DNA of 64,000 nt. It comes from SAR116 cluster bacterium AG-325-F22. GTDB lineage: Bacteria; Pseudomonadota; Alphaproteobacteria; Puniceispirillales; Marisalimonadaceae. The stretch covers positions 19,355 to 83,354 of the forward strand of contig QBYJ01000002.1 in NCBI GenBank assembly GCA_003282885.1, written 5' to 3'. How positions within the stretch are numbered: position 1 is the stretch's first letter; each line of letters opens with the position of its first letter. The notes below the pieces were generated by a model. The model did no database searches, was not told the DNA's origin, and saw only the letters and a list, made by a program, of their open reading frames with translations. The position numbers and the translations under genes are program-made. Shown here piece after piece: positions 40,136 through 48,967 of this stretch.

Positions 40136-42020
40136 TAAAACTTTTTTCCTGATTTTTATATCCTGGTACAAGTTTTTTAATTATTAATTCTATCTTTTTA
40201 AATTTATTTGCCTCTATATATTTAGAAATTAAATTAAAGTTTTTTGATATAATGGAAGTTTCTAAAAATTCTTCATTAGCTCTAAAAATTTTCTTATTTG
40301 ACGTTGGTATTGGGTTATTTGCAATGAGAACTTCTTCAAATAGTTTTTCTCCTGGCCTTAAACCAGTAATAATTATCTCAATATCTCCTCTAGGATTGTT
40401 TTTGTCCTTTAAGGATTTTCCTGATAAAAAAATCATTTTTTTGGCTAAATCAAAAATTCTTACAGGCTTACCCATTTCTAAAATAAAAACATCCCCTCCT
40501 TTTGCAAGGCTGCCTGCTTCAATTATTAGATGTATAGCTTCTTTTGCAGTCATAAAAAACCTTGTTACTTTTTTATGAGTTAAAGTAATTGGTTTCCCTT
40601 CTAAAATTTGCTGATGAAATTTCGGAATGACAGATCCAGAAGATCCAAGTACATTTCCAAAACGAACCATAGTAAAAATAGTTCTAGGAGATTTAATATT
40701 TAATGATTGAAGGTAAAGCTCAGCTAATCTTTTGGAAGCTCCCATAATATTTGTAGGTCTTACTGCTTTATCAGTGCTTATTAAAACAAATTTTTTAGCT
40801 TTATATTTCAAAGATAGATCTGCAATAATTTTCGTTCCAAATACATTATTTCTTAAACCTTCAATTGGGTTTGATTGGACTAGTGGCACATGTTTGTACG
40901 CAGCGGCATGATAAATGATGTTGGGTTTATGTTTAGAAAAAATATTTTCCATTGCAGCTTTATTAGAAACGGAACCTAAAATTGGAACAATTGAAGTATT
41001 AAAATTAAGTTTTTCAATCAGAATTTGATGTATTTTGTATAAATTAAACTCACTAGAATCCAAAATGATTAATTTAGATGGATTTTGTAAAAGAACTTGA
41101 TGGCAAAGTTCGCTTCCTATTGACCCACCTGCACCTGTAATCAAAACAACACTTTTGTTTATATAATAATTTTTTCTTTTAAAAGAAATGTCAACAGGCG
41201 TTCTACCTAGAAGTTCTTCAATATTTAAAGGACGTAAATCGTCAAGTGAAATATTTTTATTTTCCAACTCAGAAAGAGTTGGTAAAGTTTTTACAGCAAT
41301 CTTGTTTTTTTGGATCTCATTTAAAATGATACTTTTTTTTATATTATTTAAGGATGGAATTGCTAACAAAATTGTATCAATTCCGACTGTTTTTTTTATA
41401 TTTGCTAATTGTTTGGCATTATAAATTATTTTATTATCAATTTTATTTCCAACAAGTTTTATGTTGTCATCGATAAAACCTAGAAAAGCCATTTTTCTGC
41501 TAAAACGAATTGTTTGAGCTAACTGCCTGCCAGCAACACCTGCACCATAAATTAGTACTTTTTCTTTAGTGTTAAAATTACCCTTTGATTTGTCTCCCAG
41601 AAGAATACGTATACTAATTCGTGAAAATAAAATCATGAATGTCAATATTACAGTATGAATTATACCTATTGTTCTTGGTATTCCATCTATTCCGATAAGA
41701 GTGCAACAAGTAAAAATTAAGATATCATATATCAATAAAGCTTTACCTAGTTGAATAAATGCATTCCATCCTGAATATCTGTTTAGGCTTTTATAGATAT
41801 CAAAAATAATAAAAATTATTACTAAGGAAATTGAGGAAAAAATTAGGAATAAAGGGGGAAAATAATTTAGTGGATAAAAAAAATCTAAACGCAAATACAT
41901 TCCAATAAAAATTGAGGCATTGCACAAAAAAACATCAACTATAACTAAAAATATCTTTTTATAAATTGTATAATTTTTATAAAAATTATAAAGTTTATTA
42001 TTTAAAATTTTAATATTCAT
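40128..42020 (-). CDS. membrane-bound nucleotide-sugar 4,6-dehydratase (WbpM/PglF/CapD type)
   Basis: 630 residues. Four to five N-terminal membrane helices (to about 145), a CoA-binding-like Rossmann domain (KVLIYGAGVAGRQLAQTI), then the SDR catalytic domain with VLITGAGGSIGSELCHQVL, AAAYKHVPLVQSNPIE, STDKAVRPTNIMGASKRLAE and GLRPGEKLFEEVL. The Tyr of the classic YxxxK is Met (MGASK), as in WbpM-type enzymes. Expected to make UDP-4-keto-6-deoxy-GlcNAc for QuiNAc/FucNAc-type sugars. It precedes anmK with an 8-base overlap. Confidence 0.92.
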   Translation of the reverse strand: MNIKILNNKLYNFYKNYTIYKKIFLVIVDVFLCNASIFIGMYLRLDFFYPLNYFPPLFLIFSSISLVIIFIIFDIYKSLNRYSGWNAFIQLGKALLIYDILIFTCCTLIGIDGIPRTIGIIHTVILTFMILFSRISIRILLGDKSKGNFNTKEKVLIYGAGVAGRQLAQTIRFSRKMAFLGFIDDNIKLVGNKIDNKIIYNAKQLANIKKTVGIDTILLAIPSLNNIKKSIILNEIQKNKIAVKTLPTLSELENKNISLDDLRPLNIEELLGRTPVDISFKRKNYYINKSVVLITGAGGSIGSELCHQVLLQNPSKLIILDSSEFNLYKIHQILIEKLNFNTSIVPILGSVSNKAAMENIFSKHKPNIIYHAAAYKHVPLVQSNPIEGLRNNVFGTKIIADLSLKYKAKKFVLISTDKAVRPTNIMGASKRLAELYLQSLNIKSPRTIFTMVRFGNVLGSSGSVIPKFHQQILEGKPITLTHKKVTRFFMTAKEAIHLIIEAGSLAKGGDVFILEMGKPVRIFDLAKKMIFLSGKSLKDKNNPRGDIEIIITGLRPGEKLFEEVLIANNPIPTSNKKIFRANEEFLETSIISKNFNLISKYIEANKFKKIELIIKKLVPGYKNQEKSFNE

Positions 42021-42158
42021 ATTAATTCCAAGTTGATGCTTGTTAAATCAAAAAGTATAATAAAAAACTTATAAAAATTTTTTCAATAAATCATATTTTA
42101 ATAACATGAATTATATAAGATTTTAAATAAAGTTAATTTTAAATTTTGGGGTCGCTTT

Positions 42159-42902
42159 ATGCAAACAGAAAAACTTCCACCAAAAGAAATGTGGATAGAT
42201 AAATTGCCAAACCGAATGGCTCTTAAGGTTATGCTTGAAAATCAGGCTGGCGCCATCAAAGCAGTTGATTCAGCTCTTGAAGAAATTGAAAAAGCTTCTG
42301 AGGCTATTTATAATAAACTTAAAGAAAATCTTAATAGCAGATTAATTTATGTAGGTGCTGGTACGTCTGCTAGAATTGGATTTCAAGATGGAGCAGAATT
42401 GTTGCCAACATTTGGCTGGCCTGAAAAACGTGTTGCATATTTAATTGCTGGAGGGTTCAAAGCATTAACTGAGGCTGTTGAAAATGCTGAAGACAATGTT
42501 CTTGATACAAAGAAACTGGTTGATGGCATCAAAATAACAAGCTCTGACGTCGTGATTGCATTATCTGCATCTGGGACAACACCTTTTACAATTTCCGTTG
42601 TAAATGAAGCAAATAAAAAAAATGTTTTAACAATAGGTATTGGTAATAATTATGGCGCTGAGCTTCAAAAAGTAGCTAAGTTTGGAATAACGTTAAACAC
42701 TGGATTTGAGATTTTAGCTGGCTCTACAAGGTTAAAAGCAGGAACTGCCCAAAAAATTTGTTTAAATATGATATCCACACTTGTTATGTCTAACTTAGGA
42801 AATATTCAAAATGGTATGATGATTAATTTGAATCCCAATAATAAAAAATTGAAAGAAAGATATGGTAGGATAAAAATATACCTTGATGAATTAAAGAAAT
42901 AA
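42159..42902 (+). CDS. murQ: N-acetylmuramic acid 6-phosphate etherase, short form
   Basis: 247 residues. The SIS domain is intact: YVGAGTSARIGFQDGAELLPTFG with the catalytic Glu (about 86), EAVENAEDN with the second Glu, VIALSASGTTPFTISVV and TRLKAGTAQKICLNMIST. Usual MurQ proteins are near 300 residues; the C-terminal helical domain is missing here, and the protein stops at RIKIYLDELKK. It removes lactate from MurNAc-6-P, giving GlcNAc-6-P. A GGGG ribosome site precedes the ATG. Confidence 0.88.
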   Translation: MQTEKLPPKEMWIDKLPNRMALKVMLENQAGAIKAVDSALEEIEKASEAIYNKLKENLNSRLIYVGAGTSARIGFQDGAELLPTFGWPEKRVAYLIAGGFKALTEAVENAEDNVLDTKKLVDGIKITSSDVVIALSASGTTPFTISVVNEANKKNVLTIGIGNNYGAELQKVAKFGITLNTGFEILAGSTRLKAGTAQKICLNMISTLVMSNLGNIQNGMMINLNPNNKKLKERYGRIKIYLDELKK

Positions 42903-43134
42903 AATTTTACTAGTCATATTAGGTAGTAATTATGGGAATTATATAGTTTATTGTAAGGAAAATATTTTATCTGCAATTCGATAATTCATGAAGTAAAAGG
43001 CTATTTCAAAAAAAATATAACTTAGTATTAGAAAAATTGGATATTAAAGAATAATAATTAGCCTAGTTTGGCTTTGATAAATATAATTGTTAGGTATAAT
43101 AGACAAATCAGTAACTTTCAAGAATTTATGAAAC
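42903..43134. promoter_or_regulatory. spacer with promoter candidate for the pseudaminic-acid operon
   Basis: TTGATA at 43074-43079 and TATAAT at 43095-43100, 15 bp apart, lie 35 bp before the pseB start. Both hexamers are close to the sigma-70 consensus but the spacing is 2 bp short. A small GCC/GGC hairpin lies just upstream (near 43060-43072). Confidence 0.35.
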
Positions 43135-44142
43135 ATGAAGATTAAAACATTAGATAATAAGACTATTTTAATTACAGGTGGGACAGGAACATTTGGACAA
43201 AACATAGTTAATAAAGTTTTAAGTGAATATAATCCAAGGAAAATAATTGTATTTTCTAGAGATGAAATGAAACAATGGAAAATGTCAGAAACATATCAAA
43301 AAGAAAAAAGAATAAGATTTTTTATTGGAGATGTAAAAGACAGAGAAAGATTATATAGAGCTTTTAATGGTGTTGATTATGTTGTGCATGCAGCAGCTCT
43401 TAAAATAGTCCCAACAGCAGAATACAACCCTTTTGAATGTATCAAGACAAACGTAATAGGAGCTATGAATGTTATAGATGCTGCTATTGATAATAACGTA
43501 AAAAAAGTTATTGCATTATCAACTGATAAAGCTTCCTCGCCAATAAATCTTTATGGTGCTTCTAAGCTTGCATCTGATAAAATGTTTGTTGCAGCAAATA
43601 ATTATTCAACCGATAGAACCTTACTTTCAGTTGTCAGGTATGGAAATGTAATGGGTTCAAGGGGTTCTGTTATACCTTTTTTTCTACTAAAGAAAGATCA
43701 GGGAATACTTCCAATAACTGACTTTAAAATGACAAGATTTATGATAACCATTGATCAAGGAGTTAAGTTTGTTTTGATGAGTTTAGAAAAAATGTTAGGT
43801 GGAGAAATTTTTGTAAAAAAAATTCCTTCAATTAAAATTACTGACATTGCTAAAGCTGTATCTAAAAAAGCCGAATTAGTTGAAATAGGATTAAGGCCAG
43901 GAGAAAAAATACATGAACAAATGGTTGGAAAAGAAGATTCTATAAACACATATGAATATAAAGATTATTTCAAAATTATACCTGATATTTTAATTCGAGG
44001 TGATAAAAGAAAAGTTATAGGTAATGGAAAAAAGGTTAAAGAAAATTTTTTCTATTCGAGTGATATTAATAAAGAAAAATTGTCTGTGCCTGCTTTAGAA
44101 AAATGGATTCAGAAAAATAAAAATGAATTTTTAAAATTATGA
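43135..44142 (+). CDS. pseB: UDP-N-acetylglucosamine 4,6-dehydratase (inverting), pseudaminic acid pathway
   Basis: 335 residues. ILITGGTGTFGQNIVNKVL, FSRDEMKQWKMSE, FIGDVKDRERLYRAF and VVHAAALKIVPTAEYNPFEC are highly specific to PseB/FlaA1, as is LSTDKASSPINLYGASK. It converts UDP-GlcNAc to the 4-keto-L-altro (5-epimerised) sugar, step 1 of CMP-pseudaminic acid. Soluble, unlike the membrane 4,6-dehydratase at 40128. Overlaps pseC by 4 bases. Confidence 0.95.
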   Translation: MKIKTLDNKTILITGGTGTFGQNIVNKVLSEYNPRKIIVFSRDEMKQWKMSETYQKEKRIRFFIGDVKDRERLYRAFNGVDYVVHAAALKIVPTAEYNPFECIKTNVIGAMNVIDAAIDNNVKKVIALSTDKASSPINLYGASKLASDKMFVAANNYSTDRTLLSVVRYGNVMGSRGSVIPFFLLKKDQGILPITDFKMTRFMITIDQGVKFVLMSLEKMLGGEIFVKKIPSIKITDIAKAVSKKAELVEIGLRPGEKIHEQMVGKEDSINTYEYKDYFKIIPDILIRGDKRKVIGNGKKVKENFFYSSDINKEKLSVPALEKWIQKNKNEFLKL

Positions 44143-45293
44143 AAATCCCTTACTCCAGACAATGGATTGACAATCAAGATTTAAGAGAAGTTGAAAAAGT
44201 TTTAAAATCAGATTTTATTACTCAAGGTCCTAAGATTGATGAATTTGAAACTGAGATTAGTAGATATGTTAATTCTTCATATTGTATAGCAGTAAATTCT
44301 GCAACTTCAGCCCTTCATTTGGCTTGTTTAGCTTTAGGTTTGAAAAAAGGTGACTTGTTTTGGACCTCACCTATCTCATTTGTGGCAAGTGCTAATTGTG
44401 GTATTTATTGTGGAGCAGAAGTTGATTTTGTAGACATTCATGAAGATACATTCAATATAGATGTTTATAGTTTAGAAAAAAAACTCCATAAAGCAAAAAC
44501 AATAGGAAGGTTACCTAAAGTCATTATTCCAGTACATATGGCAGGGCAATCCTCTGATGCTAAAAAAATATATGAATTAGTTAAGCCATATAATATAAAA
44601 ATTATTGAAGATGCAAGCCATTCAATTGGAGGAACGTACAATAATAAAAAAATAGGTAGTTGTAAGTTTTCAGATGTAACTGTTTTTAGTTTTCACCCAG
44701 TAAAAATTATTACTAGTGGAGAAGGTGGAGCAATTGTTACAAACAATAAAAATATTTTCAATAAAGTTAGATTGTTAAGATCTCATGGAATAAATAAGAA
44801 CCCAAAATTATTTAATAATAAAAACTATGAAGATTGGCATTATGAACAAATTGAACTTGGCTTTAATTATAGAATTACTGACATTCAAGCAAGTTTAGGC
44901 ATAAGCCAATTAAAAAAAATTGATGTGTTTATAGAAAAAAGAAACGAATTAGCACAGAAATATTACTCAATGTTAAAAGACCAACCACTTTATCTTCCTG
45001 TTATTTTAGATAATGTTAAATCATCATTTCATTTGTATATCATTCGAGTTAAGGATAAAAAAAAACATAAAACTTTATTTGATTATTTAAGGCAGAATGG
45101 AATTTTAGTAAATTTACATTATATTCCAATTCATCTTCATCCATATTATAAAAAACTTGGATTTAAAAAAGGAATGTTTCCGAAATCTGAAAAGTATTAT
45201 TCTCAAGCAATGTCAATACCTATATTCCCTCAGTTAAAAAATTTTGAACAAGAATTTATCTGTGAAAAAATTCAAGAAGTTATAAGTAAATGA
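44139..45293 (+). CDS. pseC: UDP-4-amino-4,6-dideoxy-L-AltNAc transaminase
   Basis: 384 residues of the DegT/DnrJ PLP family. IPYSRQWIDNQDLREVEKVL, LKSDFITQGPKIDEFE, VNSATSALHLACLALGL, VHMAGQSSD and the PLP Lys at residue 189 in FSFHPVKIITSGEGG agree with PseC. Step 2: aminates C4 of the PseB product using glutamate. Translationally coupled to pseB. Confidence 0.93.
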   Translation: MKIPYSRQWIDNQDLREVEKVLKSDFITQGPKIDEFETEISRYVNSSYCIAVNSATSALHLACLALGLKKGDLFWTSPISFVASANCGIYCGAEVDFVDIHEDTFNIDVYSLEKKLHKAKTIGRLPKVIIPVHMAGQSSDAKKIYELVKPYNIKIIEDASHSIGGTYNNKKIGSCKFSDVTVFSFHPVKIITSGEGGAIVTNNKNIFNKVRLLRSHGINKNPKLFNNKNYEDWHYEQIELGFNYRITDIQASLGISQLKKIDVFIEKRNELAQKYYSMLKDQPLYLPVILDNVKSSFHLYIIRVKDKKKHKTLFDYLRQNGILVNLHYIPIHLHPYYKKLGFKKGMFPKSEKYYSQAMSIPIFPQLKNFEQEFICEKIQEVISK

Positions 45294-45336
45294 TAATTGT
45301 AGTCTTAACCCAAAAAATTGTTATTTGGAGGATTCA

Positions 45337-46611
45337 ATGAAAAACCTTGCTATTAGAGGTGGTGAGCCTGTTATTGATAAAAAATTACCAAATTACAACT
45401 CAATCGGTGAAGAAGAAAAACTGGCAGCAATAGATGTCATTGAAAGTGGAGTTCTTTCTGAATATTTAGGCTCATGGAGTGAAAATTTTTATGGTGGGCC
45501 TAAGGTTAGATTATTTGAAGAAAATATAAAATCATATTTTAATGTGGAGCATGCGATAACCGTTAACTCTTGGACTTCTGGTTTGGTTGTGGCACTTGGT
45601 GCAATTGAGCTAGAGCCAGGTGACGAAGTCATAGTTACTCCTTGGACGATGTCAGCAACGGCAACGGCAATACTCCACTGGAATGCAATACCTGTGTTTG
45701 TAGATATTGATCCGAATACGTTCAATATAGATCCAAAATTGATTTTAAATAATATATCAAGTTATACAAAAGCAATAGTTGTTGCGGATATTTTTGGTCA
45801 ATCTGCTGATATTGACGAAATAATGAAAATAGCAAAAAGATATAATTTAAAAGTTATCTCTGATACAGCTCAAGCGCCAGGTGCAACTTATAAAAATAAA
45901 TTAGCAGGCACATTAACAGATATTGGTGGCTTTAGTTTAAATTATCATAAACATATCCATACCGGAGAAGGTGGAATTTTGGTAACTAATTGTAAAAATT
46001 TGGCTGAAAGAATGAGACTTATTAGAAATCATGCAGAATCAGTTGTAGAGGCAAAAGGTGAAAAAAATCTTGTGAATATGCTAGGCCATAATTTTAGGTT
46101 AGGTGAAATTGAATGTGCAATTGGTATCGAACAATTAAAAAAATTAAGTAAAATTATAAAGCAAAAACAAAAATTAGCAAAAAGTTTAGATCAAGGTCTA
46201 TTAAATCTTGATGGTCTTATTACTCCTGTTGTGAAAAATGACAGAGACCATGTTTATTATGTTTATGGGTTAAAAGTTGATACTAATATAATTAAAGTTT
46301 CTAAAGATTTAATTTGTGATGCAATTATAGCTGAAGGAGTACCTCTTTTTAAAAACTATCAAAATATTCATTTGCTTCCAATGTACCAAAAGAAAATTGC
46401 ATATGGTTCCAAAGGGTTTCCATGGAGTTCTGAGTATTGTAAAAGAGAAATAAATTACAAGAAAGGAATATGTCCTATTGCTGAAGAATTGCAAGATAAA
46501 TCTTTTTTTGGTTTTGGTCTATGTTCATACGAACTAAACGAAACACATATAGATTTAATAATTACAGCTTTTCAAAAAGTTTGGAAAAACTTAGATAAAT
46601 TAGAATCATAA
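45337..46611 (+). CDS. second DegT/DnrJ/EryC1 family aminotransferase
   Basis: About 424 residues from the ATG at 45337, preceded by GGAG at 45326-45329; an in-frame TTG at 45325 is unlikely as it would contain the ribosome site. LAIRGGEPVIDK is a common start for 3-amino-sugar aminotransferases; VNSWTSGLVVALGAIEL and the PLP Lys at about 205 in FSLNYHKHIHTGEGG follow. It may work with the Gfo/Idh gene at 47346 (oxidation then amination), as in diamino-sugar pathways. The substrate is not known. Confidence 0.85.
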   Translation: MKNLAIRGGEPVIDKKLPNYNSIGEEEKLAAIDVIESGVLSEYLGSWSENFYGGPKVRLFEENIKSYFNVEHAITVNSWTSGLVVALGAIELEPGDEVIVTPWTMSATATAILHWNAIPVFVDIDPNTFNIDPKLILNNISSYTKAIVVADIFGQSADIDEIMKIAKRYNLKVISDTAQAPGATYKNKLAGTLTDIGGFSLNYHKHIHTGEGGILVTNCKNLAERMRLIRNHAESVVEAKGEKNLVNMLGHNFRLGEIECAIGIEQLKKLSKIIKQKQKLAKSLDQGLLNLDGLITPVVKNDRDHVYYVYGLKVDTNIIKVSKDLICDAIIAEGVPLFKNYQNIHLLPMYQKKIAYGSKGFPWSSEYCKREINYKKGICPIAEELQDKSFFGFGLCSYELNETHIDLIITAFQKVWKNLDKLES

Positions 46612-46629
46612 TTTACAAAGGAATTTGCA

Positions 46630-47313
46630 ATGAATATTGCTATCATACCAGCAAGGATAGGAAGCAAAAGAATAAAGAAAAAAAATATTAAGTTGTTTTT
46701 TGATAAACCTCTTATTTCATATTCCATTGATCTTGCAAAAAAATCAAAACTTTTTGACAATATTATTGTATCTACAGACGATAATGAGATTAAAGATATT
46801 TCAAAAGAATATGGCGCAGAAGTACCTTTCTTGAGGCCAAAAAATTTGTCAGATGATTTTACCCCAACTTTGCCAGTAATCTCACATGCAATAAACGAAT
46901 GTTTAAATCTTGGATTTAATTTCAAAAATGTATGTTGTATTTATCCTACGGCGCCATTCGTCACAATTAGTGATCTTTTGAGTTCTTTTAAATTACTAAA
47001 TGAAAATAAAGATTATTTTTGTTTCCCAATCACAGAATTTCCATCATCTATTTTCAGGTCAATGACTTTATATGATAAATTTAAGGTTAAACTTTTGTAC
47101 CCAGAAAATGAACAAAAAAGAACACAGGATCTAAAAATTGCATATTATGATTGTGGACAATTTTACTGGGGTACTAAATTCAAATGGCTAAATTCTAAGA
47201 AAGTACATTCAAATGGTATGGGATATATCATACCAAACTGGAGAGTTATTGATCTAGATACTGAGGAAGATTGGAAAAGAGCAGAATTATTAAAAAAATT
47301 AACTGAAGATTAA
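46630..47313 (+). CDS. pseF: pseudaminic acid cytidylyltransferase
   Basis: 227 residues. NIAIIPARIGSKRIKKKNIK (P-loop-like CTP site; the common ARGGSKR is ARIGSKR), VSTDDNEIKDISKEYGAEVP and FLRPKNLSDDFTPTLP match PseF more than NeuA. It activates pseudaminic acid to CMP-Pse, the last step. It sits 18 bp after the DegT gene. The donor enzyme PseI is not in this operon but on the opposite strand in the island downstream. Confidence 0.9.
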   Translation: MNIAIIPARIGSKRIKKKNIKLFFDKPLISYSIDLAKKSKLFDNIIVSTDDNEIKDISKEYGAEVPFLRPKNLSDDFTPTLPVISHAINECLNLGFNFKNVCCIYPTAPFVTISDLLSSFKLLNENKDYFCFPITEFPSSIFRSMTLYDKFKVKLLYPENEQKRTQDLKIAYYDCGQFYWGTKFKWLNSKKVHSNGMGYIIPNWRVIDLDTEEDWKRAELLKKLTED

Positions 47314-47345
47314 TCGATAACTTTATTTCACGAAAGAATTGGGTT

Positions 47346-48320
47346 GTGAACACAAAAAAATTCAAAGTTGCAGTTTTAGGCTGTGGTAATGCTGGAGCAA
47401 TGTACAACATTAAAAATAGTAAATCTAAATTAATTCTTTCTCATTGTAAGGCATTTTATGAAAACAAAAAATTTGATTTATTATGTTGTGTTGATCCAGA
47501 CAAAAATAAATTAATTAATGTTAAACAATTTTATAACTTGAAATATGTTCATAATTCAATCGAAAGTTTATTAAAAAGTAGAATAAGTTTTGATGTTATA
47601 AGCATTTGCACTCCAATAGATCAGCACTACAGAAATATTAAACAAATAATAAAACTTAAACCAAAAATAATATTTTGTGAAAAACCAATTGCCTCAAATA
47701 TAAAAGATGCAAAAAAAATTGTTAAAATGTGTAAAGAGCATCATATAGGCTTGATTGTAAATTTCTCAAGACGATGGGATTCACAACTAGAAAAATTTAA
47801 ACAGAATTTGAATTCCAACAAATTTAAAAATCTTAAATCTATTAACATTAAATTTAATAATGGGTTATTAAATTATGGCAGCCATATGATTGATACACTT
47901 TTATATATCTTCGATGATAATTTTAAAAAATTTAAAAAAGTACAACTTCTAGACAATGATATCTCTAGCACTTTGATTAAAATGTTTTATGATAAAACTC
48001 CTATTTATATATGTATTGAAAAGGATAACGATTCTTCATTATTTGAAATAATTTTTAATTTTAAAAATTATCAGGTAATGATGTTAAATGGAGGTAGAGT
48101 TTGGTCTTATAGAAAAGTAGTTAAAGATAGTGATATAAAAAACAATCTAATTTATAGTGATTTTAAATTTCAAAAAGGTTCCGTTCTTACAACATTATCA
48201 CTAGCTGTAAGTGAAATTTCTCGAATTTTAGAAAGCAATTCCGAAAGCAAATATGAAGGAATAACAGCATTTCAAAGCCAATTATTGTGTGATAAAATTT
48301 TAAAAATAATTCAAAATTAA
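47346..48320 (+). CDS. Gfo/Idh/MocA family oxidoreductase
   Basis: 324 residues from a GTG. N-terminal NAD(P) site FKVAVLGCGNAGAMYNI, SICTPIDQHYRNIKQII and the conserved IFCEKPIASNIKDAKK (Glu-Lys-Pro). Such enzymes oxidise or reduce sugar hydroxyls, often C3 of UDP-sugars before a DegT aminotransferase acts. Last gene of the plus-strand pse operon; its stop lies inside a strong A/T hairpin. Confidence 0.87.
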   Translation: MNTKKFKVAVLGCGNAGAMYNIKNSKSKLILSHCKAFYENKKFDLLCCVDPDKNKLINVKQFYNLKYVHNSIESLLKSRISFDVISICTPIDQHYRNIKQIIKLKPKIIFCEKPIASNIKDAKKIVKMCKEHHIGLIVNFSRRWDSQLEKFKQNLNSNKFKNLKSINIKFNNGLLNYGSHMIDTLLYIFDDNFKKFKKVQLLDNDISSTLIKMFYDKTPIYICIEKDNDSSLFEIIFNFKNYQVMMLNGGRVWSYRKVVKDSDIKNNLIYSDFKFQKGSVLTTLSLAVSEISRILESNSESKYEGITAFQSQLLCDKILKIIQN

Positions 48321-48343
48321 ATTTTTTATTTAAAATTTAATTT
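48314..48343 (+). terminator. 12-bp A/T stem-loop at the end of the pse operon
   Basis: AAATTAAATTTT (48314-48325), loop TTATTT, AAAATTTAATTT (48332-48343): a perfect 12-bp stem of only A and T overlapping the stop codon of the Gfo/Idh gene. A terminator is likely although no long T run follows. Confidence 0.45.
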
Positions 48344-48553
48344 AGAAAAGTTTATAGTGTGTTTTAATTTTAGCGACTCAAACAGAAATATTCTCAAATC
48401 AAATATAAAGCATCTTTTTATTATTTATCTCTTAATAACTATATAATTATCGAAAATTTTTAAATAAATAACTTTGAATACCTAAAATTTGCCTTTGAAT
48501 TAATGGAGGTTAAGAATTACCCTGTTTTGTATCATTCTAATCAATTAATGATA
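48344..48553. other. AT-rich spacer, nothing recognised
   Basis: Host-like AT-rich DNA between the pse operon terminator and a short minus-strand frame. I see no gene, repeat or RNA here. Confidence 0.4.
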
Positions 48554-48793
48554 TTAAATTTTTGAAAATTTTTTGCCATTGTAAAATGGATTTTTTGTTG
48601 AAAGTATATTGTAAATGGAATTGATAGATATAAAATCTTCAGATTTAAAAGTTTTATAAAATGCTTCAATCGATTGTTTTTCATGCAGTAAAACAGCTTT
48701 ATCCTTAGAAAACTTTGTATTTACCCTAAACACCTCAATTTTGATACTATTTCCACTCAGTAACAACGTGGTTTTTTTCTTGTTTATTATCAA
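48554..48793 (-). CDS. short hypothetical protein or gene remnant at the island's left edge
   Basis: A 79-residue frame of AT-rich, host-like composition beginning MIINKKKTTLLLSGNSIKIE and ending NPFYNGKKFSKI. I recognise no family and see no good ribosome site. Its 5' end lies right where composition changes at about 48794, so it may be the surviving 3' part of a host gene cut by the island insertion. Confidence 0.35.
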   Translation of the reverse strand: MIINKKKTTLLLSGNSIKIEVFRVNTKFSKDKAVLLHEKQSIEAFYKTFKSEDFISINSIYNILSTKNPFYNGKKFSKI

Positions 48794-48851
48794 TCACTTA
48801 TACCACTCCAATAGTGTATGTGTAACAAGTGTGTAAGGGCTAAACCACTAT

Positions 48852-48871
48852 GCACGTTATTTCTACACTTG
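48852..48871. repeat. left copy of island-flanking direct repeat
   Basis: GCACGTTATTTCTACACTTG; matches 18 of 20 bases of the copy at 55191-55210 in the same orientation. It lies inside a local inverted repeat (TGCAC...GTGCA). ACAAGTGT at 48825-48832 and its complement ACACTTGT at 48865-48872 also pair. Confidence 0.5.
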
Positions 48872-48925
48872 TGCAACTAGTGCAATTCAATAGTTTACGC
48901 ACTCTGCACTTGCACACTGTAAGAC

Positions 48926-48956
48926 GAAGAACGTGCTTAATCCATACACGTTCTTC
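48926..48956 (-). terminator. hairpin downstream of the island's last remnant gene
   Basis: GAAGAACGTG (48926-48935), 11-nt loop, CACGTTCTTC (48947-48956): a perfect 10-bp stem just past the 3' end of the DUF6641-like remnant, read on the minus strand. Only a weak T-rich tail follows. It probably ended the original minus-strand transcription unit. Confidence 0.45.
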
Positions 48957-48967
48957 TGTTCGTTCGT

